Source: Gracilibacillus caseinilyticus
GTDB lineage: Bacteria > Bacillota > Bacilli > Bacillales > Amphibacillaceae
Assembly (NCBI RefSeq): GCF_022919115.1
Contig: NZ_CP095072.1
Coordinates: 3,224,001 to 3,288,000, forward strand
DNA: 64,000 nt
Reading direction: 5' to 3'
The notes below the pieces were generated by a model. That model saw nothing but the letters and a program-made list of their open reading frames with translations, had not been told where the DNA came from and did no database searches. Each line of letters opens with the position of its first letter. The stretch's first letter is position 1. Position numbers and translations under genes: made by a program. Of this stretch, positions 1 through 9,214 are shown one piece after another.

Positions 1-1
1 G

Positions 2-382
2 GGCGCAATAGTGGGGGCTTTGTTTATGTCCACGGATGATGTGGGAAATATGACGCTCAGTATTGCTATTGCGCTGATTGCTAGTATAATCGTCTCTGTG
101 ATTCTTTTTAAAACTATTGGTTTGGAGAAAGGTGCGTTTCGCCACGTTATTTTAAAGGATGCGACGAGAACCGAACAAGGGTATGTTTCGACTGTCAATC
201 GTAACGAGTTACTAGGGCAGGAAGGCATATCGGTTACACCATTAAGACCTGCTGGATCTGCTGAATTTGGTGAAGAACGATTGGACGTCGTTTCCGAGGG
301 TAGTTTTATTGAAGTGAACAGTCCGATCACTATTGTGAAAGTCGAAGGGTCAAGGATAGTTGTACGAAAAATCAAATCATAA
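2..382 (+). CDS. yqeZ: NfeD family membrane protein YqeZ, C-terminal part (5' end outside window)
   Basis: The reading frame is open from base 2, so this is the 3' end of a longer gene, not a small protein starting at the ATG near base 11. The visible ~126 residues hold the last membrane segments (SIAIALIASIIVSVILF) and a C-terminal NfeD OB-fold with the family motif GQEGISVTPLRPAG followed by beta strands (SFIEVNSPITIVKVEG). NfeD proteins work with flotillins in membrane microdomains; floA follows 21 bases downstream, the yqeZ-floA-yqfB order of B. subtilis, where the operon is SigW-dependent. Its promoter lies outside the window. The family assignment is secure; the length cannot be judged. 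Confidence 0.9.
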   Translation, partial: GAIVGALFMSTDDVGNMTLSIAIALIASIIVSVILFKTIGLEKGAFRHVILKDATRTEQGYVSTVNRNELLGQEGISVTPLRPAGSAEFGEERLDVVSEGSFIEVNSPITIVKVEGSRIVVRKIKS

Positions 383-403
383 TTTATTGAGGAGGAATGT
401 ATT

Positions 404-1408
404 ATGTCAGAACAATGGGAAGTAATTTTTCCAATCATTATTATTGGTTTAATTGTTATTGCTGTAGCGGTATTATTTACCTTTATCCCGGTGATGCTGT
501 GGATTAGTGCACTCGCAGCTGGCGTGAAAGTTAGTATCTTTACATTAGTGGGTATGCGTTTAAGAAGGGTTGTACCGTCCCGTGTTATTAATCCCCTAAT
601 CAAAGCGCACAAAGCTGGGATTGATGTCACAACAAATCAGCTCGAGAGTCATTTTTTAGCTGGAGGTAACGTCGATCGAGTTGTCAATGCGCTAATCGCT
701 GCGCAACGAGCAAACATTGAATTAAGCTTTGAACGCTGTGCTGCGATTGACCTTGCGGGTCGTGATGTACTTGAAGCAGTTCAAATGAGTGTAAATCCAA
801 AAGTTATTGAAACACCTTTTATTGCCGGTATCTCCATGGATGGTATCGAAGTGAAAGCAAAGGCAAGAATTACGGTACGTGCTAACATTGACCGACTCGT
901 TGGTGGTGCTGGTGAAGACACGGTAATCGCCCGTGTAGGTGAAGGTGTTGTCAGTACGATTGGTAGTTCAGAAGATCATAAAAAAGTATTGGAAAACCCG
1001 GATTCGATTTCACATAATGTTTTAAATCGAGGTTTAGATGCTGGTACAGCGTTTGAAATCTTATCGATTGATATTGCTGATGTAGATATTGGTAAAAACA
1101 TTGGTGCAATCCTACAGACAGATCAAGCAGAAGCTGACAAGAATATTGCGCAGGCTAAAGCCGAAGAGCGTCGTGCAATGGCGGTTGCTCAAGAGCAGGA
1201 AATGGTTGCAAAAGTGCAAGAAATGCGTGCAAAAGTAGTAGAAGCAGAAGCAGAAGTACCACAAGCATTGGCAGAAGCATTACGTTCTGGTCATATGGGT
1301 GTAATGGATTATATGAATTATAAAAATATTAATGCAGATACTGATATGCGTGATTCCATCGGAAAATTAACTGACACGGACAATGAGGAAGACGAAAATC
1401 GCAGTTAA
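404..1408 (+). CDS. floA: Flotillin-like protein FloA
   Basis: 334 residues, the normal FloA length (about 331 in B. subtilis). A hydrophobic hairpin-like segment at about residues 7-35 anchors it in the membrane. A band-7/SPFH-like core follows, then an Ala/Glu-rich coiled coil (about 235-290, [19 protein letters not shown]) used for oligomerisation, and a short acidic tail. FloA organises functional membrane microdomains and influences membrane fluidity, signalling and secretion. The start has a strong GGAGG ribosome site (392-396). It sits between nfeD/yqeZ and a yqfB-position gene, so the three are probably one envelope-stress operon. Confidence 0.95.
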   Translation: MSEQWEVIFPIIIIGLIVIAVAVLFTFIPVMLWISALAAGVKVSIFTLVGMRLRRVVPSRVINPLIKAHKAGIDVTTNQLESHFLAGGNVDRVVNALIAAQRANIELSFERCAAIDLAGRDVLEAVQMSVNPKVIETPFIAGISMDGIEVKAKARITVRANIDRLVGGAGEDTVIARVGEGVVSTIGSSEDHKKVLENPDSISHNVLNRGLDAGTAFEILSIDIADVDIGKNIGAILQTDQAEADKNIAQAKAEERRAMAVAQEQEMVAKVQEMRAKVVEAEAEVPQALAEALRSGHMGVMDYMNYKNINADTDMRDSIGKLTDTDNEEDENRS

Positions 1409-1446
1409 TGAAAAATTCATCCGCAACAAAGAAAGGATGATGAAAA

Positions 1447-1923
1447 ATGAATGAGATTCTAAGTTTTATCGTCCCGATTATAGCTGTTGTTGTTTGGTTA
1501 TTTGGTCTTGGCAAGTCAGACCAAAAAGAGCAGCAGAAACAAAAGCAGAGCCCTGCAAAGCCTGTTAACCCTTCAACTATGCAGCAGAGTAAGCCGACGA
1601 TAAGTGAAAGGTCTGAAGAGGTATCTACCGAATTGGATACTACATTTGCTCAGCAAAAAGAGCAGCAAATGGAGAAGTTAAAGGCAAAACTTGGCCAATC
1701 AGGTGCTTCGCAGGAACAAAGTGAACAGCCATTAGGTGAGCACAATGCATTAAAAGATAAGCCTTTATCCAGACCGAAAAAGCAACAAACAGAAAAAGAG
1801 GTCACACTTTCCATTGCGAAAAATCTTAATAAAAAAGGTATTGCTCAAGGAATAATCATGGCAGAAGTACTTGGCCCACCTCGAGCATATCAAAACAGAA
1901 ATAATACAAGAATCAACCGATAG
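1447..1923 (+). CDS. YqfB-position membrane-anchored hypothetical protein
   Basis: 158 residues. An N-terminal hydrophobic segment (residues ~4-20) is followed by a long hydrophilic, Gln/Lys/Glu-rich, probably disordered stretch with coiled-coil tendency. The C-terminal motif GIIMAEVLGPPRAYQ looks like the conserved part of the family. It is the last gene of the nfeD-floA operon, 38 bases after floA, and is followed directly by a terminator. B. subtilis has the short yqfB here; I infer a positional counterpart but cannot show homology beyond the tail. No enzymatic motif is visible. A role with FloA microdomains would be guesswork from position. Confidence 0.75.
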   Translation: MNEILSFIVPIIAVVVWLFGLGKSDQKEQQKQKQSPAKPVNPSTMQQSKPTISERSEEVSTELDTTFAQQKEQQMEKLKAKLGQSGASQEQSEQPLGEHNALKDKPLSRPKKQQTEKEVTLSIAKNLNKKGIAQGIIMAEVLGPPRAYQNRNNTRINR

Positions 1924-1926
1924 TCA

Positions 1927-1957
1927 AAACCGAATGGTCTAATCCATTCGGTTTTTT
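1927..1957 (+). terminator. Rho-independent terminator of the nfeD-floA operon
   Basis: An 11-bp inverted repeat (AACCGAATGG / CCATTCGGTT) with a six-base loop is followed by TTTTTT. It begins three bases after the stop of the last operon gene. Confidence 0.9.
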
Positions 1958-2008
1958 CATGCTAAAACAGCATTAGGGGCAATTAAAGATGTAAAATGGC
2001 TTATTCTT

Positions 2009-2164
2009 ATAATTACTACCTCATTTCTTATTTGTAGAGCCTAAATATTAGCGCTGGCCAACCACTCCCCGCAGGACGCGGAGTAGTTGGCCGGAGCGGT
2101 ATCTCAGTACATGAATCATTTCAAAATTACCTTTAAACTGCTAGTTAACATAATCCGTATTAAA
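2009..2164 (+). repeat. Intergenic fold-back repeat, copy A (short, right-half form)
   Basis: The right half of the repeat family described under 21214-21962. The GC-rich block at 2054-2100 forms a hairpin of GGCCAACCACTCC with GGAGTAGTTGGCC (one mismatch in 13). It is followed by the conserved run ATCATTTCAAAATTAC and the right terminus TTAACATAATCCGTATTAA. The left end is eroded; only TATAAT at 2009 resembles it. The rest of the 1958-2343 gap holds a family-like tail with a T-tract near 2210 and no gene. Confidence 0.8.
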
Positions 2165-2343
2165 CGAAGTTATATATCCTTATTTAGTTTTGTTTGGCTG
2201 GTTGATCACAGTTTTTTTATGTTGAAATAAATATTGCGCTGGAATATTGCTTTCGTGCTTGATTTATCAACTGAACTTTCACCTAAACTGTTCTGAAATC
2301 TATTTAAGTTCATAGAATAGACATGAGGGGAGGCATTTGTATT

Positions 2344-2631
2344 GTGAAAAAAATGAAAGAAAAATTTATGAGAGCTTTAACACGTACATTTGATTTGCCT
2401 TCTGAAGTGACACTTGAATTACCTCGAATTACCATGATTGGTTCTATTCATGCATACATAGAAAATCATCAAGGACTAGTAGTATTTTCATCCCAGGAGC
2501 TGCTCTTAAAAGTACATCAAGGATTTGTCAGAGTCAAAGGGGATGAATTTGTATTAAAAATGATGATTGATAAAGATATATTGTTAGAGGGTAAGATTCA
2601 AGATGTTACCTTTGAAAAAGATAAAGCTTAA
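2344..2631 (+). CDS. yqfC: Sporulation protein YqfC
   Basis: 95 residues from a GTG start. An upstream ATG at 2323 is in frame but lies before the ribosome site AGGGGAGG (2326-2333), so GTG at 2344 is preferred; it also gives the family's usual N-terminus (VKKMKEKFM). The YabP/YqfC family motif is visible as LPRITMIG and LVVFSSQELLLKVHQGFVRVKG. In B. subtilis the gene is SigE-controlled in the mother cell and acts with yqfD, which follows here after 18 bases. A SigE-like -10 (CATAGAAT, 2311-2318) lies just upstream, but I see no good matching -35. Confidence 0.9.
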   Translation: MKKMKEKFMRALTRTFDLPSEVTLELPRITMIGSIHAYIENHQGLVVFSSQELLLKVHQGFVRVKGDEFVLKMMIDKDILLEGKIQDVTFEKDKA

Positions 2632-2649
2632 TATCGGAGGGAAAGTCTT

Positions 2650-3864
2650 ATGTTTTTCCATCGCAAAAATTGGCTGGCAGGTTATATAACAATAGAAATT
2701 AAAGGACAATATCCAGAACATTTCTTTGACATGTGTGCAAGGTATGACATTCCGTCCTGGGACATACAAAAAAAAGACTCAACTACTTCGACAGGAAAAA
2801 TAAAATTATCGGATTTGCCCAAACTAAGAGCAGTAAGAAGGAAATCCATATATAAAATATATTTTAAAGACCGAATGGGGTTACCTTTTTTTCTTCGCCA
2901 ATTAGTTTATCAAAAACCATTTTTGATCAGTATCGCGATTGCTTTGTCTGTTATATTTTTATTATCTAACGTTGTCTGGAAAATCGACGTAGTTGGCCTT
3001 GATGAGGAATTAGAAAGGAAAGTCAAGATCCAGATGGAGGAATATGGACTTGAAAGAGGCAGTTTACAGTGGAACGTTGATTCTCCTGGCACATTACAAC
3101 AACGTTTATTAGCAGATGTTCCCGAGCTGTTGTGGATAGGTGTAAAGAAGAATGGCTCAGCATATCACCTTGAAGGAGTGGAGAAAACAACTGTTGAGAA
3201 AAAAGAAGAGGAAGCTGTAGGACACCTGGTTGCTGCAAAAGAAGGTGTTATTGTCGATTTATATGTAAAAAAAGGACAACCCCTCGTACAGCCTAATGAT
3301 GTGGTTTATCAAGGGGATACTCTTGTATCAGCATTTCTGAACGAGTCAGAAGATGAGGATGAAGACGATGAGCCAAATAAGTCCAATCCGGTTGCTGCTG
3401 ATGGGGAAGTGATTGCCGAAGTTTGGTATAAGAGCGAAGTCACTGTTCCTTTAAATAATGAATATGCTGTACTTAATGGAATATCAGAGAAAAAGCATTA
3501 TGTTCATATGTACAACTATTTAATCCCAATTTGGAATTTTAAAAAGCCGGAATTCAAGGACTACCAAATGGATGTTGAACAAAAGGAATTTTATTTCTTG
3601 AAATGGAAATTGCCCATCACTTATGTTGAACAAACTATTTATCAAAAAGAAGTAAAGAAAGAACAACTAACTGAGAAAAAAGCAAAAGAAATTGCCTTAG
3701 AACAAGCAAGAAGAGAATTGCGAAGTCAAATTTCGCAAGAAGCAGAAATTAAGGAGGAAAAAGTTTTGCACGAAACGGTAGAGAATGGTAAAGTAAAATT
3801 AACTTTATATTTTACTGTACTAGAGGATATTGCAAAGAAACAACCATTGAGTCAAGGAGATTGA
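2650..3864 (+). CDS. yqfD: Sporulation protein YqfD (SpoIV-type stage protein)
   Basis: 404 residues, the family's usual length. A soluble N-terminal region rich in basic residues is followed by one membrane segment at about 90-110 (PFLISIAIALSVIFLLSNVV) and a large extracytoplasmic part. That part carries the characteristic GVIVDLYVKKGQPLV strand and an unusual acidic run (EDEDEDDEP, about 230-240). YqfD family members are needed for full sporulation in B. subtilis, but the molecular role is unknown. It has a GGAGG ribosome site, lies in an operon with yqfC, and its stop lies next to the phoH start. Confidence 0.92.
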   Translation: MFFHRKNWLAGYITIEIKGQYPEHFFDMCARYDIPSWDIQKKDSTTSTGKIKLSDLPKLRAVRRKSIYKIYFKDRMGLPFFLRQLVYQKPFLISIAIALSVIFLLSNVVWKIDVVGLDEELERKVKIQMEEYGLERGSLQWNVDSPGTLQQRLLADVPELLWIGVKKNGSAYHLEGVEKTTVEKKEEEAVGHLVAAKEGVIVDLYVKKGQPLVQPNDVVYQGDTLVSAFLNESEDEDEDDEPNKSNPVAADGEVIAEVWYKSEVTVPLNNEYAVLNGISEKKHYVHMYNYLIPIWNFKKPEFKDYQMDVEQKEFYFLKWKLPITYVEQTIYQKEVKKEQLTEKKAKEIALEQARRELRSQISQEAEIKEEKVLHETVENGKVKLTLYFTVLEDIAKKQPLSQGD

Positions 3865-3866
3865 TT

Positions 3867-4820
3867 ATGACAGAAGACCTAAAAATGATTGATTTACAAA
3901 TAGAAAATCCGAATGAGGCGTTAAGTCTTTTTGGCACGGAAGATCGTCACTTGAAACAATTAGAAGAACAATTACAGGTATCTATTACATCACGTGGCGA
4001 GCAAATTAGTGTGTCAGGAACCGATACTGATATATCCATCATACAGGATGTATTAAATGGGCTGCTGGGTATTATCCGCAAAGGAATTTCCATTAGTGAG
4101 CGGGATGTTATTTATGCCGTTGATTTAGCAAAGAAAGGTAAAATCAATCAATTAGAAACTTTATTTGAAGATGAGATTACCAAAACAGCTAATGGAAAAT
4201 CCATTCGAGTCAAGACACTGGGACAACGACATTATTTGCAAACGATGAAACAGAATGACCTTGTATTTGGTATTGGCCCTGCAGGTACAGGGAAGACATA
4301 TTTAGCTGTTGTAATGGCTGTACATGCTCTTAAGAACGGAAAAGTAAAACGAATTATATTGACAAGACCAGCTGTCGAAGCGGGTGAAAGCTTAGGCTTC
4401 CTGCCTGGTGACTTAAAAGAAAAAGTAGATCCATACTTACGTCCCTTATATGATGCATTGCACGATGTTCTTGGAACAGAACACACTTTGCGTTTGATAG
4501 AAAGAGGTACTATTGAAATAGCGCCGCTTGCTTATATGCGTGGAAGAACACTTGATGATGCTTTTGTCATACTTGATGAAGCTCAAAATACAACCAACGC
4601 TCAAATGAAAATGTTTTTAACAAGGTTAGGCTTCGGTTCGAAGATGGTTATTACAGGGGATGTTACTCAAATTGACCTACCAAAAGGCGTACTATCAGGG
4701 TTAACAGAAGCAAAAGATAAATTAGCAGGTTTGAAAGGGATCGGTATCGTCTACTTATCACAGTCTGACGTAGTTCGGCATCCTATTGTCCAAAAAATTA
4801 TTGAAGCATACGAGCATTAA
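3867..4820 (+). CDS. phoH: PhoH-like ATPase
   Basis: 317 residues. ATG 3867 is chosen over TTG 3861 because AAGGAG (3854-3859) is then correctly spaced. A KH-like N-terminal part (about 20-80) precedes the PhoH ATPase domain, with Walker A GPAGTGKT at about 137-144 and Walker B VILDEAQ near 235. PhoH proteins are cytoplasmic ATPases linked to RNA metabolism; the neighbours pgpH-ybeY-era (16S rRNA maturation and ribosome assembly) fit that. Translation is coupled to yqfD (ATG two bases after its stop). In this lineage phoH is not itself evidence of phosphate control. Confidence 0.95.
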   Translation: MTEDLKMIDLQIENPNEALSLFGTEDRHLKQLEEQLQVSITSRGEQISVSGTDTDISIIQDVLNGLLGIIRKGISISERDVIYAVDLAKKGKINQLETLFEDEITKTANGKSIRVKTLGQRHYLQTMKQNDLVFGIGPAGTGKTYLAVVMAVHALKNGKVKRIILTRPAVEAGESLGFLPGDLKEKVDPYLRPLYDALHDVLGTEHTLRLIERGTIEIAPLAYMRGRTLDDAFVILDEAQNTTNAQMKMFLTRLGFGSKMVITGDVTQIDLPKGVLSGLTEAKDKLAGLKGIGIVYLSQSDVVRHPIVQKIIEAYEH

Positions 4821-4831
4821 GAAGTATATGG

Positions 4832-4871
4832 GCCATAAAAGCTTGCGCATACATTCGTAAGTTTTTATGGC
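4832..4871 (+). terminator. Long hairpin between phoH and pgpH, no U-tract
   Basis: The arms GCCATAAAAGCTTGCG and CGTAAGTTTTTATGGC pair over 16 positions with two G-U wobbles and an eight-base loop. Only a weak T stretch follows, so it may be a partial terminator or a message-stability element rather than a full stop. Confidence 0.5.
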
Positions 4872-4906
4872 AACTATTGATTTTATAAGATAGGGGGTCG
4901 AAGGTC

Positions 4907-7048
4907 TTGAAACGAATTTCGGTCTGGAAACAATTTGTCACCTCTCTTTCTCAACACCGCATTCATCAACTGATAGCTAACTGCTCGGTAATTGCAGTTG
5001 TTTTTTTGCTTGTCAGTTTTCAAAACGTGCAATCCGAAACCTACGATTTTGAGAAATTAGCTGTTGCGAAAGAGACGATTCGATCCCCTATCACGATAGA
5101 AAATACAAAAGAAACTGAGAGACGGATTAGAGAAGTGGTTCAGTCAGTTGAGGATCATTATGAAATATCAGAAGAAGTCGTGGAAGAGCAAGTTACATAT
5201 ATTAATGAAATGTTTGATGCTATTAATAAAATAGAGAGTGGACAGGTTGATATCGATGAGGAACAATCTAATTTGGCCGACATATCTGATAGAATTACTT
5301 ACCTCGAAGGACTCGTACAAGACGATATAATGGAAGCGGTAGACACAGATTCGCTTACAACGTTGTTCCAAGCTTCACATGAAGACCGTGTATTGGCAAA
5401 AGAATTAATCTCAACAGGGCTATATGATGTTTATCATAGTGGGATCAAATCAGAAGAAGTCGAACAAGCGATACAAACTGTGCAGCAAAAGCTTTCATTC
5501 TCCACTTTGGATTATTCTTTTGTACAGGCATTAAATCCATTAATAGCCGTCAGTATCAAGCCAAATTCTTTCTTCTCAGCAGACGAAACAAATCAGGCAC
5601 AGCAACAGGCGAGAAACAGTGTAGAACCTGTTATGATACAAGCAGGAGAAGTACTGGTGGAAGAAGGTCAATTAATTACAAATGATATCTATGAACAGTT
5701 AGAGGTTGCAGGACTATTACACGAAGAACGTAATTATTATCCGCTAATCGGCTTGTGTTTATTAATACTATTAATTGGTTTATTTATTTTTTTAGAATGT
5801 CGCTATCAGGATATTCAGTCCAGTTTAAATGCTCGTAAATTAATGGCAATTGCAGCTTTGAGTATTTTTATCATGGTAATGATGAAGGTAGTCAGTGTGT
5901 ATGCCACTTCAACCAATCCGTTATATTATGTGACGCCAGTTGCTGCGGTGTCCATGTTACTAAAAATATTAATAAATGAACGAATGGCACTAGTCATGTC
6001 CATTTATTATGCTATTATGGGCTGTGTTATTTTTAATTCGAATATTCCAGGTTTGCTGAATATGGAAGCTGGAATTTATATCTTATTTTCTCAATTGGCA
6101 GGGACGTTTTTTCTATCCGAAATTAAGGATAAGAGCTCTATTATTAAGAGTGGATTAGTTACCTCTGTCGTAAACATGGTTTCAATCTGTTTATTTTTAT
6201 TCTTGTCATTTGAAAAATATGCATGGATAGATTACGTAACATTTAGTGGTTACGGCTTTTTTTCAGCAATGTTAGCAACCATATTAACGATTGGAATGTT
6301 GCCGTTTTTTGAATCAGGTTTACGAATATTATCTGATACAAAATTATTGGCTTTATCAAGTCCAAATCAACCATTATTAAGGAAATTATTAATTGAAGCA
6401 CCTGGCACTTACCATCATAGTATCATGGTTGCGAATTTAAGTGAGGCATCCTGTGAAGCAATCGGAGCTAATGGACTGCTTGCAAGAGTAGCAGCCTACT
6501 ATCATGACTTGGGTAAAACGATACGTCCTCATTATTTTATCGAAAATCAGATGGGGATGAAAAACCCGCATGATTATTTGGACCCTTATCAGAGTGCGGA
6601 AATCATTTTACATCATCCGTTAGACAGCGCAAAATTATTAAAGCAAAATAAGCTGCCAGTAGAAATCATCGACATTGCACAACAGCATCACGGAACGACG
6701 CTGTTAAAATATTTTTATTATAAGGCTAAAGAGCGTAGCGAACATGTCAAGGAAGAAGATTTTCGCTATGAAGGACCAAAACCATGTACGAAGGAAGCAG
6801 CAGTTGTATCCATTTGTGACTCGATCGAAGCGGCAGTTCGTTCGTTAGCGAATCCAGCACAAGAAGAAATCGAAAAGATTGTAACCTCTATATTCGAAGA
6901 TCGATTATTAGATGGACAATTAAACGAAAGCACATTGACCTTTAAAGAATTAGAACAAATGAAATTAGTCATATGTGAGACACTAAAAGGAATTTATCAC
7001 TCAAGAATTCAATATCCTAATGATTCGAAGATGAAGGAGGCGAAATAA
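4907..7048 (+). CDS. pgpH: PgpH, 7TM-HD cyclic-di-AMP phosphodiesterase
   Basis: 713 residues from a TTG start preceded by AGGGGG (4892-4897). Order: membrane segment at ~20-40, a large extracellular 7TMR-HDED domain (~45-270), seven membrane segments (~280-470) and a cytoplasmic HD hydrolase domain. HD-domain residues are visible: H-H in YHHSIMVANL (~502), HDLGK (~533-537), HHPLDSAK, and QQHHGT. The enzyme hydrolyses c-di-AMP to pApA and so affects K+ and osmolyte balance and cell-wall homeostasis. It is followed after two bases by ybeY, as in other Bacilli (yqfF-yqfG). Confidence 0.96.
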   Translation: MKRISVWKQFVTSLSQHRIHQLIANCSVIAVVFLLVSFQNVQSETYDFEKLAVAKETIRSPITIENTKETERRIREVVQSVEDHYEISEEVVEEQVTYINEMFDAINKIESGQVDIDEEQSNLADISDRITYLEGLVQDDIMEAVDTDSLTTLFQASHEDRVLAKELISTGLYDVYHSGIKSEEVEQAIQTVQQKLSFSTLDYSFVQALNPLIAVSIKPNSFFSADETNQAQQQARNSVEPVMIQAGEVLVEEGQLITNDIYEQLEVAGLLHEERNYYPLIGLCLLILLIGLFIFLECRYQDIQSSLNARKLMAIAALSIFIMVMMKVVSVYATSTNPLYYVTPVAAVSMLLKILINERMALVMSIYYAIMGCVIFNSNIPGLLNMEAGIYILFSQLAGTFFLSEIKDKSSIIKSGLVTSVVNMVSICLFLFLSFEKYAWIDYVTFSGYGFFSAMLATILTIGMLPFFESGLRILSDTKLLALSSPNQPLLRKLLIEAPGTYHHSIMVANLSEASCEAIGANGLLARVAAYYHDLGKTIRPHYFIENQMGMKNPHDYLDPYQSAEIILHHPLDSAKLLKQNKLPVEIIDIAQQHHGTTLLKYFYYKAKERSEHVKEEDFRYEGPKPCTKEAAVVSICDSIEAAVRSLANPAQEEIEKIVTSIFEDRLLDGQLNESTLTFKELEQMKLVICETLKGIYHSRIQYPNDSKMKEAK

Positions 7049-7050
7049 CA

Positions 7051-7521
7051 ATGGAGATAGATTTTCAAGATGAAACCGGGAAAGTAAAGGAGACACACAT
7101 GGATTTGATTCAGCAGTTGCTATTATATGCTGGAGAATATCAAAGCATATCACCTGATGCGGAGCTTTCGGTAACATTTGTTGATAACAATGAAATCAAG
7201 TTACTTAATAAACAATACCGGGGATTAGACAAGCCAACTGATGTATTATCATTTGCTTTGGAGGAAGAAGCAGAAGAAGAAATAAAGATAAAAGGAGCAG
7301 ATATCCCCATCGCTTTAGGAGATATAATTATATCTGTAGATAAGGCTGAACAACAAGCTCAAGATTATAATCATTCCTATGACAGGGAACTTGGCTTTCT
7401 GGCTTTACATGGCTTCTTACATCTGCTTGGATATGACCATATGAATCCGGATGATGAGAAAAAAATGTTTTTAAAACAAGAGGAGATCTTAAATGGTTTC
7501 GGATTATCGAGGGAAAAATAA
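7051..7521 (+). CDS. ybeY: Endoribonuclease YbeY, rRNA maturation factor
   Basis: 156 residues. The zinc motif HGFLHLLGYDH is at about 121-131 (three His), and the substrate-binding strand motif LNKQYRGLDKPTDVLSF at about 51-67. YbeY takes part in 16S rRNA 3'-end maturation and ribosome quality control. Its end overlaps the start of dgkA by 29 bases, so the two are translationally coupled. It belongs to the phoH-pgpH-ybeY-dgkA-era group. Confidence 0.96.
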   Translation: MEIDFQDETGKVKETHMDLIQQLLLYAGEYQSISPDAELSVTFVDNNEIKLLNKQYRGLDKPTDVLSFALEEEAEEEIKIKGADIPIALGDIIISVDKAEQQAQDYNHSYDRELGFLALHGFLHLLGYDHMNPDDEKKMFLKQEEILNGFGLSREK

Positions 7522-7870
7522 ATTTCACATCGGTGCTAAATATGCATGGAATGGCTTAAAGGTTGCTGTACAAACAGAGCGGAATATCAAAATACATTTT
7601 GTCGCAGGCATTATGGCTTCATTGCTTGGTATGGCTGTGTCGATTTCTGTTATAGAGTGGGTACTTCTAATCCTAACGATCAGTGCAGTAATAAGTATGG
7701 AATTAATGAATACAGCATTAGAGCGAGCATTGAACCATCTTGAACCAGATCACCAGCCAGCGATCGGCATCGCAAAGGATTTGGCAGCAGCTGCAGTATT
7801 TATTACAGCAATCGCGGCTTTTCTAATCGGATGCCTTATTTTTATCCCTTATTTTTTCGAAATTTTTTAG
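7493..7870 (+). CDS. dgkA: Undecaprenol/diacylglycerol kinase DgkA
   Basis: 125 residues with three membrane helices and the family motif [12 protein letters not shown] at about 70-81. It phosphorylates undecaprenol (in Bacilli) with ATP, feeding the lipid carrier pool for wall polymers. The start ATG lies inside ybeY, with AAGAGGAGA just before it. In B. subtilis cdd (cytidine deaminase) lies between dgkA and era; here era follows after a 122-base gap without cdd. Confidence 0.93.
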   Translation: MVSDYRGKNKFHIGAKYAWNGLKVAVQTERNIKIHFVAGIMASLLGMAVSISVIEWVLLILTISAVISMELMNTALERALNHLEPDHQPAIGIAKDLAAAAVFITAIAAFLIGCLIFIPYFFEIF

Positions 7871-7992
7871 AGAAACACGCATTTTTAAACTTTCTCACTA
7901 GTTTTGTCGAATGTATGAAATTTCACGGAAGATATAGTATCATTGAGGTACAGAATAAATCACAGCAAGATATATATAGCGGAGGAAAAGTT

Positions 7993-8898
7993 ATGCATAA
8001 CCAATTCAAATCAGGATTTGTAGCAATTATTGGAAGGCCGAATGTAGGTAAATCTACCTTTATGAATCACGTGATAGGTCAAAAAATAGCTATCATGAGT
8101 GACAAAGCACAGACAACAAGAAATAAAATTCAAGGTGTTTATACAGATGACACTAAACAGATTATATTCATTGATACGCCAGGTATTCATAAACCAAAGC
8201 ATAAATTAGGCGATTTCATGGTGAAAATAGCTGAAAACGCGCTTAATGAAGTAGATGCTGTTCTGTTTATGATTAACGCTGACGAAGGGTATGGCAGAGG
8301 AGATCAGTTTATTATCGATCGACTGGAAACGATCAATAAACCTGTTTTTCTTGTCATAAACAAGATAGACCTTGTACATCCTGATCAGTTGTTACCTCTT
8401 ATTGAGCAATATAAGGAAAAATATTCTTTTGAGGAGATCATTCCTATTTCTGCTTTAGAAGGTAATAATGTCAATCATTTAATGGATGTATTTACGGAGC
8501 ATTTACCTGAGGGCCCTCAATATTATCCAGAGGATCAAATCACGGATCATCCGGAACGTTTTATTATTAGTGAATTAATACGGGAAAAGGCATTACATTT
8601 AACCAGGGAAGAAGTTCCGCATTCGATCGCGGTGATTATCGAAAAAATAGACAACCGTGGTGAAGATGAAAAGATTTTAGTCCAAGCTAGTATTATTGTG
8701 GAAAGAAAATCACAAAAGGGGATTATTATTGGAAAACAGGGAAAAATGTTAAGAGATATCGGAAAACGGGCGCGACAAGATATCGAACGTTTATTAGGTT
8801 CAAAAGTCTATTTGGAATTGTGGGTAAAGGTACAGGAAAACTGGCGGAATAAACCACATCAGTTATTCGAATATGGTTACAAACAGGATGAATATTAA
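7993..8898 (+). CDS. era: GTPase Era, 30S ribosome assembly factor
   Basis: 301 residues from ATG 7993, preceded by GGAGG (7981-7985). The frame is open further upstream, but that part has no start supported by a ribosome site. GTPase motifs: G1 GRPNVGKST (~14-22), G3 DTPGIH, G4 NKID. A C-terminal KH RNA-binding domain carries [19 protein letters not shown]. Era binds the 3' end of 16S rRNA and monitors 30S maturation, fitting its neighbour ybeY. Length and motif order are standard. Confidence 0.97.
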   Translation: MHNQFKSGFVAIIGRPNVGKSTFMNHVIGQKIAIMSDKAQTTRNKIQGVYTDDTKQIIFIDTPGIHKPKHKLGDFMVKIAENALNEVDAVLFMINADEGYGRGDQFIIDRLETINKPVFLVINKIDLVHPDQLLPLIEQYKEKYSFEEIIPISALEGNNVNHLMDVFTEHLPEGPQYYPEDQITDHPERFIISELIREKALHLTREEVPHSIAVIIEKIDNRGEDEKILVQASIIVERKSQKGIIIGKQGKMLRDIGKRARQDIERLLGSKVYLELWVKVQENWRNKPHQLFEYGYKQDEY

Positions 8899-9050
8899 GT
8901 AATTGTAACAAACGTCTCAACTTTAACAGATAAGTGCTAAGTTTGCAGATTCATACATGGTAAATATTTTTACTAATTGAATGTAGATTTTCAGGAAAAT
9001 CTAATAATGAACACAATGAAAGATTACCAAAAGGAAAGGTGAGGTTTATT

Positions 9051-9191
9051 GTGATCGATGTACCATGGAAAATATTTAGTCAAACAGGAAATATTGAAGC
9101 TTATTTATGGATGAAAGAAGTTGAATCAGACGTTTATCAAGAGCCGGAAGACGAAAATGACCATACATTGTTTGAGGACACACATTTTTAG
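9051..9191 (+). CDS. yqzL: Small protein YqzL
   Basis: 46 residues from a GTG start with AAGGTGAGG upstream (9036-9044). The N-terminus reads VPWKIFSQTGNIEAYLWMKE, which I recognise as the YqzL family found next to recO in Bacillus. The C-terminal half is very acidic. No function is known. It sits between era and recO (23 bases before recO) and is too short for many gene finders. I am confident it is a real gene because of the family motif, the ribosome site and the conserved position. Confidence 0.88.
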   Translation: MIDVPWKIFSQTGNIEAYLWMKEVESDVYQEPEDENDHTLFEDTHF

Positions 9192-9214
9192 TTTGTAAAG
9201 GATAGGTGGAGCTT

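Noticed and set aside
2311..2318. SigE promoter for yqfC-yqfD
   Set aside because: CATAGAAT fits the -10, but the -35 is poor and the predicted RNA start would fall on the ribosome site, so it is not listed as a feature.
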